This document shows positions 38,378-45,769 of a stretch of DNA of 64,000 nucleotides, piece after piece. Position 1 is the stretch's first letter. Every line of letters begins with the position of its first letter. Origin of the DNA: Lysobacteraceae bacterium (GTDB taxonomy: Bacteria > Pseudomonadota > Gammaproteobacteria > Xanthomonadales > Rhodanobacteraceae); the NCBI GenBank assembly GCA_004143945.1, contig SEHB01000001.1:186001-250000 (forward strand), written 5' to 3'. The notes under the pieces were generated by a model. It was not told where the DNA came from. It ran no database searches and saw only the letters and a program-made list of their open reading frames with translations. Position numbers and translations under genes: made by a program.

Positions 38378-39452
38378 ACGCGCCGGCTGCGTGCGTGCCC
38401 GGTCTGCCGCGGTCATCGCGCTCGCCGGGCTGCTGGCTGCGTGCAGCGCGGGAGGCACGCGCATGCAACGCATCGACGTTCTGATGCAGGCCTACGGCGG
38501 ACAGGTGCCGGGTGCGTCGCTGCTGGTGCTGCGCGACGGCCAGCCGCTGGTGCGACGTGCATTCGGACTCGCCGACGTCGAAACCGGCATGGCCGCATCG
38601 CCGGCGACGAACTACCGGCTCGCTTCGGTCAGCAAGCAGTTCACGGCCGCGGCGGTGCTGCTGCTCGTGCAGGATGGGCGGCTTTCACTCGAAGACACCG
38701 CTGGCCGCTGGCTGCCGAGCCTGCCGCCTGCGAGCGCGCGCGTGACGCTGCACCAGTTGCTGACGCACAGCGCGGGGCTCGTCGACTATGAAGACCTCAT
38801 GGGCGGGGACTGGCAGGGCCAGATCCTCGATGCGGGCGTGCTGGCGCTGCTCGAGCGCGAAGACCGCACGCTGTTCGAGCCGGGGCAGGGCTGGCGCTAC
38901 AGCAACAGCGCGTACGCGCTGCTCGCGCTGATCGTCGAGCGCGCATCGGGGCGCGCGTATCCGGATTTCCTGCGCGAGCGCATCTTCGTTCCGCTCGGCA
39001 TGCGCTCGACGCTCGCGCGCGTCGACGATGGCCCGGCGGTGCCGCATCGCGCCTACGGCTACAGCGAAGTCGACGGGCGCTGGCAGCGCACCGACCAGAG
39101 CACGACGAGCGCGGTGCTCGGCGACGGCGGCATCTATTCCTCGATCGACGACCTCGCGAAGTGGGACGCCGCGCTGCAGGACGACCGCCTGCTCGATGCG
39201 CGCTCGCGCGCGCTCGCGTTCGCTCCGCACGTGGCGTCGACGGGCGAACCCTGGCAGGCGCACTACGGCTACGGCTGGCGCATCACCGGCGACACGCTCT
39301 GGCACTCGGGCGAATCGATCGGCTTCCGCAACGTGATCGTGCGCTGGCCGGCGCGTCGCCTCACGGTCGTCGTGCTCAGCAATCGCAACGACCCCGAACC
39401 CTACCGGCTGGCGCTCGAGATCGGCGCGCTGTTCGGTGCATCGGCGCGCTGA
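38349..39452 (+). CDS. Second S12-type serine hydrolase, lipoprotein
   Basis: A 367-residue class C beta-lactamase-like protein. The SxxK motif is SVSK (~94), the second motif YSN in GWRYSNSAYALL (~183) and the third HSG in TLWHSGESIGF (~318). The N-terminus holds a lipobox (ALAGLLAACS). The ATG at 38349 has GGAGG 9 bases upstream and overlaps the preceding gene by 29 bases; a GTG at 38391 also fits the signal peptide. Last gene of the five-gene set. Probably a D-amino-acid peptidase or carboxypeptidase acting on peptidoglycan fragments, not established. Confidence 0.85.
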   Translation: MCCTTFRSARRAGCVRARSAAVIALAGLLAACSAGGTRMQRIDVLMQAYGGQVPGASLLVLRDGQPLVRRAFGLADVETGMAASPATNYRLASVSKQFTAAAVLLLVQDGRLSLEDTAGRWLPSLPPASARVTLHQLLTHSAGLVDYEDLMGGDWQGQILDAGVLALLEREDRTLFEPGQGWRYSNSAYALLALIVERASGRAYPDFLRERIFVPLGMRSTLARVDDGPAVPHRAYGYSEVDGRWQRTDQSTTSAVLGDGGIYSSIDDLAKWDAALQDDRLLDARSRALAFAPHVASTGEPWQAHYGYGWRITGDTLWHSGESIGFRNVIVRWPARRLTVVVLSNRNDPEPYRLALEIGALFGASAR

Positions 39453-39554
39453 GCCCGCGCCGACGGCTTCCTGCGCGGATCGCCCACAGCACGCGCTCCT
39501 GCACATCGCGCACGGGTGAGGTCCGGCGAAAGCGCGCGAAGTGATGCGCAGGAC

Positions 39555-39638
39555 GTGTGGGAGGGACTTCAGTCCCGAGCTCTTCGCGCGGGCCATGCCC
39601 GCGCGTGCGTCCCATCGGGGCTGAAGCCCCTCCCACAC
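39555..39638. repeat. Palindromic dispersed repeat in the 39453-39847 gap
   Basis: Within the 395-base intergenic gap, GTGTGGGAGGGACTTCAG (39555 on) pairs with CTGAAGCCCCTCCCACAC ending at 39638, giving a long hairpin with a Gly/Cys-type loop segment. The same consensus TGTGGGAGGGGCTTCAG occurs singly at 44009. The rest of the gap shows no gene. This is a REP-like family of the genome. Confidence 0.75.
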
Positions 39639-39847
39639 GACTTGAAGCGACGGCGCCCTGTGGAGGGATTCCACAGCCCCGGGATCCGGAGGCAGGTGGT
39701 CGGCGCGGCGTCGTTGCCGTCGCTTCGGAAGAGCGCCTGCGGATCGTGATGGGTTCGCGGCCCTTTTCACGCCTGACAAGGCAGATGACCCCGAATGCGC
39801 CGTGTGCGCCGGGGATGTCGAACCTGACACATGCCCGGAGGCGCACG

Positions 39848-42800
39848 ATGAAACGACCTGATTCCACTGTCCGCCGGATGCGACTCGCACTGCCGCTGGC
39901 CGGCCTGTGCTCGCTCGCCGCGACCGCCGCGCCGGAGCCGCTGCCGCGCTTCGCGGCGCAGCGCAGCACGCCGATCGATTGCCTCGCGACACCGTTCGGC
40001 AAACAGGTCACGCTCGGCTTCGAGGCCGAGGCGATCGACCTGCTCGCGGCCGGCGGCTTCAACGCGTTCGAGGAGTACCAGCCCGGCATGGGCGCCGATC
40101 CGCTCGTGCGCAGCTTCCAGGACGGGCTTTACCCGGGCGCGCTCGCGGGATCGACATTCCTGATGGCCGTCGCGGCCGATCTCGACGGCGACGGCACCGA
40201 CGAAGTCGTCACGGCCAACCGCACATCGGGCGGCAGCCTCAGGCTCGGCGTGTTCGCGCGCACGGCGGCGCCGGCGTCGACGCTCGTCGACAACTGGACG
40301 CTCGACCTGCCGTTCTCGGCGGTGTCGCTGGTCGCGGCCGACCTCGACGGCAGCCTCGACGACCAGCTCGAACTCGCGGTGCTCGTGCGCCCGACCGGTG
40401 GCGGCATGCGCGTGCATGTGCTGACGGGCGGCGGCAGCGGCGGCATCGCGCAGGGCGACAACGCGTCCGCCGGCACCTGGACGGTGGCGCAGTCCCCGGG
40501 TGCGTTCGACCTTGCCGCGGGCGATTTCCTGCTCGACGGCCGCGCGCAGCTCGCGGTTGTCAACGAGGCCGACGGTGGCAGCAATCGCCGATTCGATTTC
40601 CACCTGCTCGAGTTCCAGCCGACCACGAGCCAGTTGCCGATCGGCGCAGGCAACACCGCGATCGGCAGCAAGACGTTCCAGAGCCCGCTCGGCACCGTGT
40701 TCGAGCACGACAACGGCAGCAGCGATCTCGACGACATCCACCGCATCGAGGCCGATGCGGGCAACGTCGTCGACGGCGCCGCGGCCGAACTCGTCGTGCA
40801 CACGCAGTTCCGCGGTGGCTCGGTCGAATACATCGGCCGGCGCCTGCATCATTTCACGGTCGAACGCAGCGGCGATGCGATCACCGCGATCGGCTTCGCG
40901 AATCGCAACGGAGCCGGCGAGACCGGCCGCGAATACGATTCGAGCCGCATCCTCAACGGCGCGAGCGAAACCGCGCCGGTGAATTTCGAGGCGACGATCG
41001 CCGACATCGACAGGCGTCCGCCGTCCGAAATGGTCATCGCGCGCGCCGAGTACCAGAATCGCCTAGTCGTCGAGGGCTATCGCGCGGACATCGACCTCGT
41101 CGCCGGCTACCAGTGGCGCGCGAACGGGCGCGTCGTCACGTTCACGAACACCTCGACCGGCGACCTGCAATCGTCGTCATGGGCATTCGGCGACGGGGAG
41201 ACCAGCACCGAGCGCAGCCCGACCCACGTCTTCACGAGCGACACCGACCGCAACGTGACGCTGACGGTGACCGGCCGCGATGGCACGCAGCGTTCGCTGA
41301 GCCTGCTCGTCGACGTCGCGTCGACGGCGCAGGGCGGAACACTGCCGACCTACATGTATCACATGGCCACCGATCCGACGTACCGCGGCGAGCGCACGGT
41401 CGACAGCGCGCAGGACCTGCACTTCGTCAACGTCGCGACCGGCGACCTCGACCGCGACGGCCGTGCCGAGATCCTCACGCTCGCGCGCGACACCAGCGAC
41501 GACGTGCTGCGTTCGGTCTGGCAGGTCGTCGCGGATCCGCCGGGCCAGCCGCCGTACCCGATCGATGGCCGGCACCAGCTCGAGAACGCGAGCGCGTTCA
41601 ACTCGATGACCGCGATGGAGCTCGTCGCGGCAGACTTCGACGGCGACTCGATCAAGGCGCTGATCGGCACCGACTGCCGGCGCGTCGACGAGCCGAAGGT
41701 GCACCAGGTCGTCTGGATGCCGCCGTACTTCGCGCGGCTGCAGGGCAGCGTCGACATGCAGGCCGCGTTCGGCGACGTGCAGGGCGGAGGCGAGTCGTCC
41801 GAACACCGCTTCGGTACCTATACCTCGCACGACTTCTCGGCCTACCTCGGCATCTCGCTGGGCTCGGACCTCGTCGGCGTCAGCGCGTCGGTCAAGGCGA
41901 CGGCGGGCTACAACTACCAGACCGCGATGGGCCAGATCCACGGCAGCGAGAACAGCTACGAGATCAGCGAGGGCTTCTCGCAGTCGACTGGCGAGGCACT
42001 CGTCGTGTTCGAGGAGAACACGTTCAACTGCTACGGATACGAGGTTTTCACGGGCGACGCCGGCACGGCGCCGGGCAGCGACGCGCGCCTGTGCGAGATC
42101 GAGCGCGACAGTCGCCAGGTGCAGGGCACGCATGCGCGTGCGTGGTCGACCACGATCCCCGCCGCCTCGCCGGACCACCCGCCCGCGCAGTGGATTCCGT
42201 TGCATCGCGAGTGGAGCAGCGTGTCGCTGTTCCGTCCTGCGGGCAGCAATGCCGCGACCACGTTCGAACCGAACGCAGGGCCCGACAAGGCGACCGATGG
42301 CCGGTTCGACACCGCCGCCGTCTCGGACTCCGCCCCCGCGCAGCCGTACCTCCAAGTCGACCTCGGCCGCGTGCGCGACATCGCGACGATCCGCGTGTTC
42401 CCGCTTGCGGGCGAGGCGGACTCGCTGCAGGGATTCCGCCTGTACGCCTCGGCGACGCCGATGAATGGCGATGGCATCCCGTCGGGCGGCTCGGTGCGCA
42501 GTTACGCGCCCGAAACCGGAGACGGCGCGGGCCTCGATCGCTGGAACATCTGGACGCGCGAGACGGCGAGCCCGTACGCGATGCTCAAGGCGCGCTACCT
42601 GCGCCTGCAGAACCCCGACGCCGCGTCGCAGCCGCAGGCGCTGCGCATCGCCGAAGTGCAGGTGTTCGGCGACGTGCATGTCGACCCGCCCGCGTTCCCG
42701 CAGAGCGTGTGCGACACGGACCCGAACGACGAGCGCTTCCAGGTCTCGGTCTGGAACGACCTCGAGCAGTCGTTCCGCACGATCGACGTGCAGGGCGACC

Positions 42801-43336
42801 TGCTCTGGAGTGGCGCGCAGGATCTCACGCCCGACGGCTGCACCAACGGCGCAAACAGCGCGAACATCTGGAGCAGCCGCGCGCTCGGCGCCGAATCGCA
42901 GTCGAACTGGAACATGGGCACGCTCGGCACGACGCTGATCGGCAGCGATCTCAGCTTCGACAGCTCGACGCGCGTGGGTGCGGAATTCGACCTCGAGGCG
43001 GGCTTCATCGCGACCGTGCAGGCCGGCGGCGCCTACGAGTACACCACGGGCGTCACCGAAGAGACGCAGAGCACGACCTACTGGAGCCAGGGCCTCGAGA
43101 TGGGCGGCGCGATGGAGGGCTTCGCGCCGGCGTACGCCGAGCTCGTGAACCGGTGCTCGTACAACGCGCGACCGTATGCGTTCCGGCTCAAGGACCGTTC
43201 GAACACCGGCTACACGCACGACATCTACGTCGTCGACTACATCGTGCCCGACTCCGGCGCGACTGCGTGGGATCGCGACGACGTGCCGGTCGAGTGCATG
43301 TTCGATGACGCGATCTTCGCGAACGGGTTCGACTGA
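39848..43336 (+). CDS. Large secreted mosaic protein: FG-GAP/VCBS repeats, PKD domain, discoidin domain
   Basis: A 1,162-residue protein with a signal peptide (RLALPLAGLCSLAATAAP). From the N-terminus: FG-GAP-like calcium-binding repeats (AADLDGDGTDEVVTANR, ~116; more near 170), a PKD domain (~419-490; WAFGDGETSTERSPTHVF), another FG-GAP repeat (~527), a Gly/Ser/Thr-rich beta region (~652-732), a discoidin/F5-8C-like domain (~784-944) and a second beta-rich region (~1020-1087). The last residues are DDAIFANGFD, a tail type of exported Xanthomonadales proteins. Likely a cell-surface or secreted carbohydrate-binding protein; function unknown. It stands alone with its own terminator. Confidence 0.85.
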   Translation: MKRPDSTVRRMRLALPLAGLCSLAATAAPEPLPRFAAQRSTPIDCLATPFGKQVTLGFEAEAIDLLAAGGFNAFEEYQPGMGADPLVRSFQDGLYPGALAGSTFLMAVAADLDGDGTDEVVTANRTSGGSLRLGVFARTAAPASTLVDNWTLDLPFSAVSLVAADLDGSLDDQLELAVLVRPTGGGMRVHVLTGGGSGGIAQGDNASAGTWTVAQSPGAFDLAAGDFLLDGRAQLAVVNEADGGSNRRFDFHLLEFQPTTSQLPIGAGNTAIGSKTFQSPLGTVFEHDNGSSDLDDIHRIEADAGNVVDGAAAELVVHTQFRGGSVEYIGRRLHHFTVERSGDAITAIGFANRNGAGETGREYDSSRILNGASETAPVNFEATIADIDRRPPSEMVIARAEYQNRLVVEGYRADIDLVAGYQWRANGRVVTFTNTSTGDLQSSSWAFGDGETSTERSPTHVFTSDTDRNVTLTVTGRDGTQRSLSLLVDVASTAQGGTLPTYMYHMATDPTYRGERTVDSAQDLHFVNVATGDLDRDGRAEILTLARDTSDDVLRSVWQVVADPPGQPPYPIDGRHQLENASAFNSMTAMELVAADFDGDSIKALIGTDCRRVDEPKVHQVVWMPPYFARLQGSVDMQAAFGDVQGGGESSEHRFGTYTSHDFSAYLGISLGSDLVGVSASVKATAGYNYQTAMGQIHGSENSYEISEGFSQSTGEALVVFEENTFNCYGYEVFTGDAGTAPGSDARLCEIERDSRQVQGTHARAWSTTIPAASPDHPPAQWIPLHREWSSVSLFRPAGSNAATTFEPNAGPDKATDGRFDTAAVSDSAPAQPYLQVDLGRVRDIATIRVFPLAGEADSLQGFRLYASATPMNGDGIPSGGSVRSYAPETGDGAGLDRWNIWTRETASPYAMLKARYLRLQNPDAASQPQALRIAEVQVFGDVHVDPPAFPQSVCDTDPNDERFQVSVWNDLEQSFRTIDVQGDLLWSGAQDLTPDGCTNGANSANIWSSRALGAESQSNWNMGTLGTTLIGSDLSFDSSTRVGAEFDLEAGFIATVQAGGAYEYTTGVTEETQSTTYWSQGLEMGGAMEGFAPAYAELVNRCSYNARPYAFRLKDRSNTGYTHDIYVVDYIVPDSGATAWDRDDVPVECMFDDAIFANGFD

Positions 43337-43349
43337 TTGGAGCGGGGGC

Positions 43350-43383
43350 CCCGCGGCGCGCCGGAAGCGCCGCGGGTTTTTTT
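43350..43383 (+). terminator. Rho-independent terminator after the secreted mosaic protein
   Basis: A perfect 10-bp stem (CCCGCGGCGC / GCGCCGCGGG), a 7-base loop and seven T, starting 13 bases after the stop codon. It also separates the convergent mgtC-like gene. Confidence 0.93.
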
Positions 43384-43391
43384 CCTGGCGG

Positions 43392-43865
43392 TCAATTCTT
43401 CGCGGAGCCCGCCGCGACCTTGCGCGCCTTCTCGACGACGTTGAGCACGGTCAGCACGAGCAGGGTCAGCACCGTCGACCCGATCGCGACCGCGTGGTGG
43501 CCGAATCCCGCCGCGACGCCGATCACAGCGACCATCAGCAGCGAGGCGGCCGTCGTGATGCCCTCGACGCTGTCCTCGCTGCGCCGCGCGAAGATCGTGC
43601 CCGCGCCGATGAACGCGACGCCCGAGATCACCGCCTCGACGAGGCGCAACGGATCCACGCGCAACGTGCCCGCATCCCCGCCGCTCGATCCCTGCACGAC
43701 GAGCTGCCCGATCTCGACCAGCAACGCCGCCGCGCCCGCGACGAGCATGTGCGTGCGGAACCCCGCAGGCCGGTTCTTGAGCTCGCGTTCGAAACCGACG
43801 ACGCCACCGAGCACCATCGCATAGGCGACGATCGCGACGGTCATGAGTTCGTTGTGCCAGGGCAT
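43392..43865 (-). CDS. MgtC/SapB-family membrane protein
   Basis: A 157-residue inner-membrane protein with four to five helices. The conserved MgtC motifs are LGGVVGFERELKNRPAGFRTHMLVA (~19-44) and SGVAFIGAGTIFARR.. (~80-95), with ITTAASLLMVAVIGVAAGFG after. It lacks the long C-terminal ACT-like domain of Salmonella MgtC and so belongs to the short, SapB-like form. Roles of this form are uncertain (magnesium stress, ATP synthase inhibition in relatives). Confidence 0.9.
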   Translation of the reverse strand: MPWHNELMTVAIVAYAMVLGGVVGFERELKNRPAGFRTHMLVAGAAALLVEIGQLVVQGSSGGDAGTLRVDPLRLVEAVISGVAFIGAGTIFARRSEDSVEGITTAASLLMVAVIGVAAGFGHHAVAIGSTVLTLLVLTVLNVVEKARKVAAGSAKN

Positions 43866-43941
43866 CGGTGCCTCCCGTTGGGTCGCGGGACGATAGCAAT
43901 GCGAAACCGACTGGGGGCTGTCTGGCGCTGGTGCTGGCGGC

Positions 43942-43989
43942 GGTGCGGGTGCCGGTGCCGGTGCCGGTGCGGGTGCGGGTGCGGGTGCT
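43942..43989. repeat. GGTGC(G/C/T) hexamer tandem repeat
   Basis: Eight consecutive hexamers: GGTGCG, three GGTGCC, three GGTGCG and GGTGCT, with imperfect units on both sides. It lies in the 488-base gap between mgtC and the antitoxin gene. No gene includes it. Confidence 0.85.
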
Positions 43990-44008
43990 GGCGCAGGTCG
44001 CGATGACT

Positions 44009-44033
44009 TGTGGGAGGGGCTTCAGCCCCGAGG
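44009..44033. repeat. REP-like half element
   Basis: TTGTGGGAGGGGCTTCAG and the following CCCCGAGG match the family seen as a full palindrome at 39555-39638. Here there is one short self-complementary half (GGGGCTTCAGCCCC). Confidence 0.7.
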
Positions 44034-44080
44034 CGCTGTACGAGCCCACCGCAAGGGTCGCTCGACCCGTTGTCTCGCGC

Positions 44081-44228
44081 GGCGGGAAGGGTTCGGGCCA
44101 TCCATGGCCCTCACCCTCGCGCTGCGCGCGAGGGCCAGCGCCGTTGGCGCTGTCCGCTCCGGCATCCTGCCTCCGCAGTGAACCCAGCGCGCTGCGCGTG
44201 GGCTGGGCTTCGCAACCCAGCCGCCTCC
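44081..44228. repeat. Direct repeat copy A flanking the toxin-antitoxin module
   Basis: This 148-base segment aligns without gaps, at about 90% identity by eye, to copy B at 45115-45262 (offset 1034). It contains an internal GC-rich inverted repeat around TCACCCTCGCGC and ends at a terminator-like hairpin. A ~1,034-base unit therefore repeats around the toxin-antitoxin genes. Confidence 0.85.
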
Positions 44229-44242
44229 GCCGACCCACAAAA

Positions 44243-44267
44243 GGCCACCGCAAGGGTGGCCTTTTTT
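44243..44267 (+). terminator. Terminator-like hairpin at the end of repeat A
   Basis: GGCCACC and GGTGGCC form a 7-bp stem with a 5-base loop and six T on the + strand; on the - strand four T follow, so it could stop transcripts from the antitoxin side too. Confidence 0.7.
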
Positions 44268-44353
44268 GTGGGTTGGTGGCGGACGGACGCCGGTTCAATT
44301 CCGTCTCTGTCGCTTGAATAGCAATGCAGTGGGAGTAAGCCGCAATGGGCGGA

Positions 44354-44677
44354 TCAGAGAACAGCTTCCAGCCCCTTGCGCTCGATGATGTCCAGCAGCT
44401 TCTGCGAGGGCCCGCTGGGGCGCTTGTCGCCCACTTCCCATTTCCGGACGGTGGACGTGCTGGTGTTCAACACGCTGGCCAGCACCGCCTGGCTCAGGTG
44501 CAATCGCTCGCGTAGCGCCTTGACCTTCTTGGCGTCGTAGTCCTGCACGGGCTCCAGACACAACGCGTCGTACTTCTGCATCTTGCGCTTGTCGATGAAG
44601 CCCAGACGGCGCAGGTCGTCGGCCGTCTCGTGGACGGCTTCGAGGACGCGACTCTTGGCCTTGGTCTTGCTGGTCAT
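44354..44677 (-). CDS. Helix-turn-helix (Xre-type) antitoxin
   Basis: A 107-residue protein with an N-terminal basic segment (TSKTKAKSRVLEAVHETADDLRRL) and a C-terminal Cro/C1-type HTH (LRERLHLSQAVLASVLNTSTSTVRKWEVG). It is the second gene after a RelE-like toxin and its ATG overlaps the toxin stop as ATGA. Antitoxins in this order bind the operator upstream of the toxin gene, where a 10-bp dyad is present. Confidence 0.88.
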   Translation of the reverse strand: MTSKTKAKSRVLEAVHETADDLRRLGFIDKRKMQKYDALCLEPVQDYDAKKVKALRERLHLSQAVLASVLNTSTSTVRKWEVGDKRPSGPSQKLLDIIERKGLEAVL

Positions 44678-45045
44678 TGGCGGATCTCCTGCAAAGTGCC
44701 GTCTGCAACAGCTTCGTCCAGTTGCTGTCCGGTGCAGGCCAGCAGGTCGGCGGCGATGGCCTGCAAGCCCTCGAGTTCCTCGGCGGTGATGCTTGCGCGT
44801 TCGTTCTTCTCGAAGCCGAACACGAAGAACCAGCGATTGCCCTTGTTGGTGGCGAGCAACGTTCGCGCGCCGCCACGCTTGCCGCGCCCGGCGAGCCCGA
44901 CGCGCTTTTTCACCACGCATCCGCCGAGGTCGGCGTCGATCAGGCCGGCGGCCATTTCCTCGACGGCTTTGCGCAGGGCGGCATCGGTGAGTTCCGTCTT
45001 GCGCATCCATCGCTGGAAGTGGCGGGTCTTGAACACTCGTGTCAT
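44674..45045 (-). CDS. RelE/ParE-superfamily toxin
   Basis: A 123-residue protein of the RelE-like type II toxin group related to HigB: RVFKTRHFQRWMRKTELTD at the N-terminus, GGCVVKKRVGLAGRGKRGGARTLLATN in the middle and WFFVFGFEKNERASIT as the core strand. The Arg/Lys-rich middle fits an RNA-contacting surface. The antitoxin follows with a 4-base overlap, and a 10-bp inverted repeat sits 8 bases before the start. Toxicity is inferred from family only. Confidence 0.88.
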   Translation of the reverse strand: MTRVFKTRHFQRWMRKTELTDAALRKAVEEMAAGLIDADLGGCVVKKRVGLAGRGKRGGARTLLATNKGNRWFFVFGFEKNERASITAEELEGLQAIAADLLACTGQQLDEAVADGTLQEIRQ

Positions 45046-45053
45046 TGAGGCCC

Positions 45054-45076
45054 ACTATGCCACTTGGTGGCATAGT
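45054..45076 (-). promoter_or_regulatory. Operator dyad of the toxin-antitoxin operon
   Basis: Two perfect 10-base arms, ACTATGCCAC and GTGGCATAGT, flank 3 bases, ending 9 bases upstream of the toxin ATG. This is the usual autoregulatory position for the antitoxin-toxin complex. Confidence 0.85.
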
Positions 45077-45114
45077 ATGTCCATAGCCCCCTTGCGGCGG
45101 TCGACATCGTGGGC

Positions 45115-45262
45115 GGCGGGAATGGTTCGGGCCATCCCTGGCCCTCACCCTCGCGCTGTGCGCGAGGGCCAGCGCCTGCGGCGCTGTCCGCTCCGGCATC
45201 CTGCCTTCGCAGTGAACCCGGCGCGCTGCGCGCGCGCTGGGCTTCGCAACCCAGTCGCCTCC
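45115..45262. repeat. Direct repeat copy B, adjoining the ssrA terminator
   Basis: Matches copy A at 44081-44228 in the same orientation. Both copies are followed by a hairpin, but B runs into a ~28-bp palindrome that includes the 3' end of tmRNA. Confidence 0.85.
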
Positions 45263-45272
45263 ACCACTCCAC

Positions 45273-45296
45273 AAAAAAGGCCGCCTTGCGGCGGCC
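45273..45296 (-). terminator. ssrA transcription terminator
   Basis: On the - strand GGCCGCC and GGCGGCC form a 7-bp stem with a GCAA tetraloop, followed by TTTTTT, 12 bases after the CCA end of tmRNA. The stem is extended by a 21-bp outer palindrome (45256-45276 with 45299-45319). Confidence 0.9.
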
Positions 45297-45308
45297 GATT
45301 TTGTGGAG

Positions 45309-45662
45309 TGGTGGAGGCGGCGGGAATTGAACCCGCGTCCGAAGGCGCTCCGCGCCCGGCGCTACATGCTTAGCTCACCGTTTGATCTCGTCCCGCGGCA
45401 ACACGGTGTGCGAAGCGCACCGCAGGACCAGCCTCTTGGGTTTTGGCTCTTGCCGAAAGGCGCCGGCTTCGAGCGATCCCGTGATAATGACCCTACATCC
45501 ACGAGCACAGGCACAAGTGGGTTCGGGGCTAGGCCTTAAGCGGCCAGAGCGTAGACGTCGTCGTTCGCGTCTAGGTTTTTTGCCATCGGATTATCGAGGA
45601 AGATGACGCCCTCGGCATGCTCCAAGCTACTTCGCGTCCCCCGTCGAAACCGGATCGCCCCC
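45309..45662 (-). ncRNA. ssrA: Transfer-messenger RNA (tmRNA)
   Basis: A 354-base tmRNA read from 45662 to 45309. The 5' end GGGGGCG pairs with CGCCTCC before ACCA, with G-U as third pair, the alanine identity element. The T-arm is GGTTCAATTCC. The tag reading frame starts at GCA 45583-45581 and encodes AKNLDANDDVYALAA followed by TAA at 45538-45536. The tag ends in the ALAA degron for ClpXP/ClpAP. tmRNA with SmpB rescues stalled ribosomes; smpB lies 1.2 kb to the right. Confidence 0.96.
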
Positions 45663-45675
45663 GGGGAACGATCCC

Positions 45676-45704
45676 ATAGTGGTGGCGGCGCGGCGCGAAT
45701 ACAA
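45676..45704 (-). promoter_or_regulatory. Candidate ssrA promoter
   Basis: On the - strand, TTGTAT (45704-45699) and CACTAT (45681-45676) are separated by 17 bases and lie just upstream of the mature 5' end (45662), which RNase P would create. Confidence 0.55.
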
Positions 45705-45769
45705 GCCCCGGCGCGCCGGCCGGGTGCGAGCTGCTAGGATCGAGGGCTTTCCACGATCGACCGCACCGC

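Noticed and set aside
36052-39452. Antibiotic (vancomycin/beta-lactam) resistance cluster
   Set aside because: VanX-type and S12 genes are present but vanH, a vanA-type ligase and a vanRS pair are not, and the enzymes carry export or lipoprotein signals; murein-peptide use explains them better.
44284-44312. Possible tRNA 3' half (GGTTCAATTCC T-loop) downstream of repeat A
   Set aside because: No acceptor stem, anticodon arm or CCA can be built on either strand; it is better read as a remnant related to the tmRNA T-arm.
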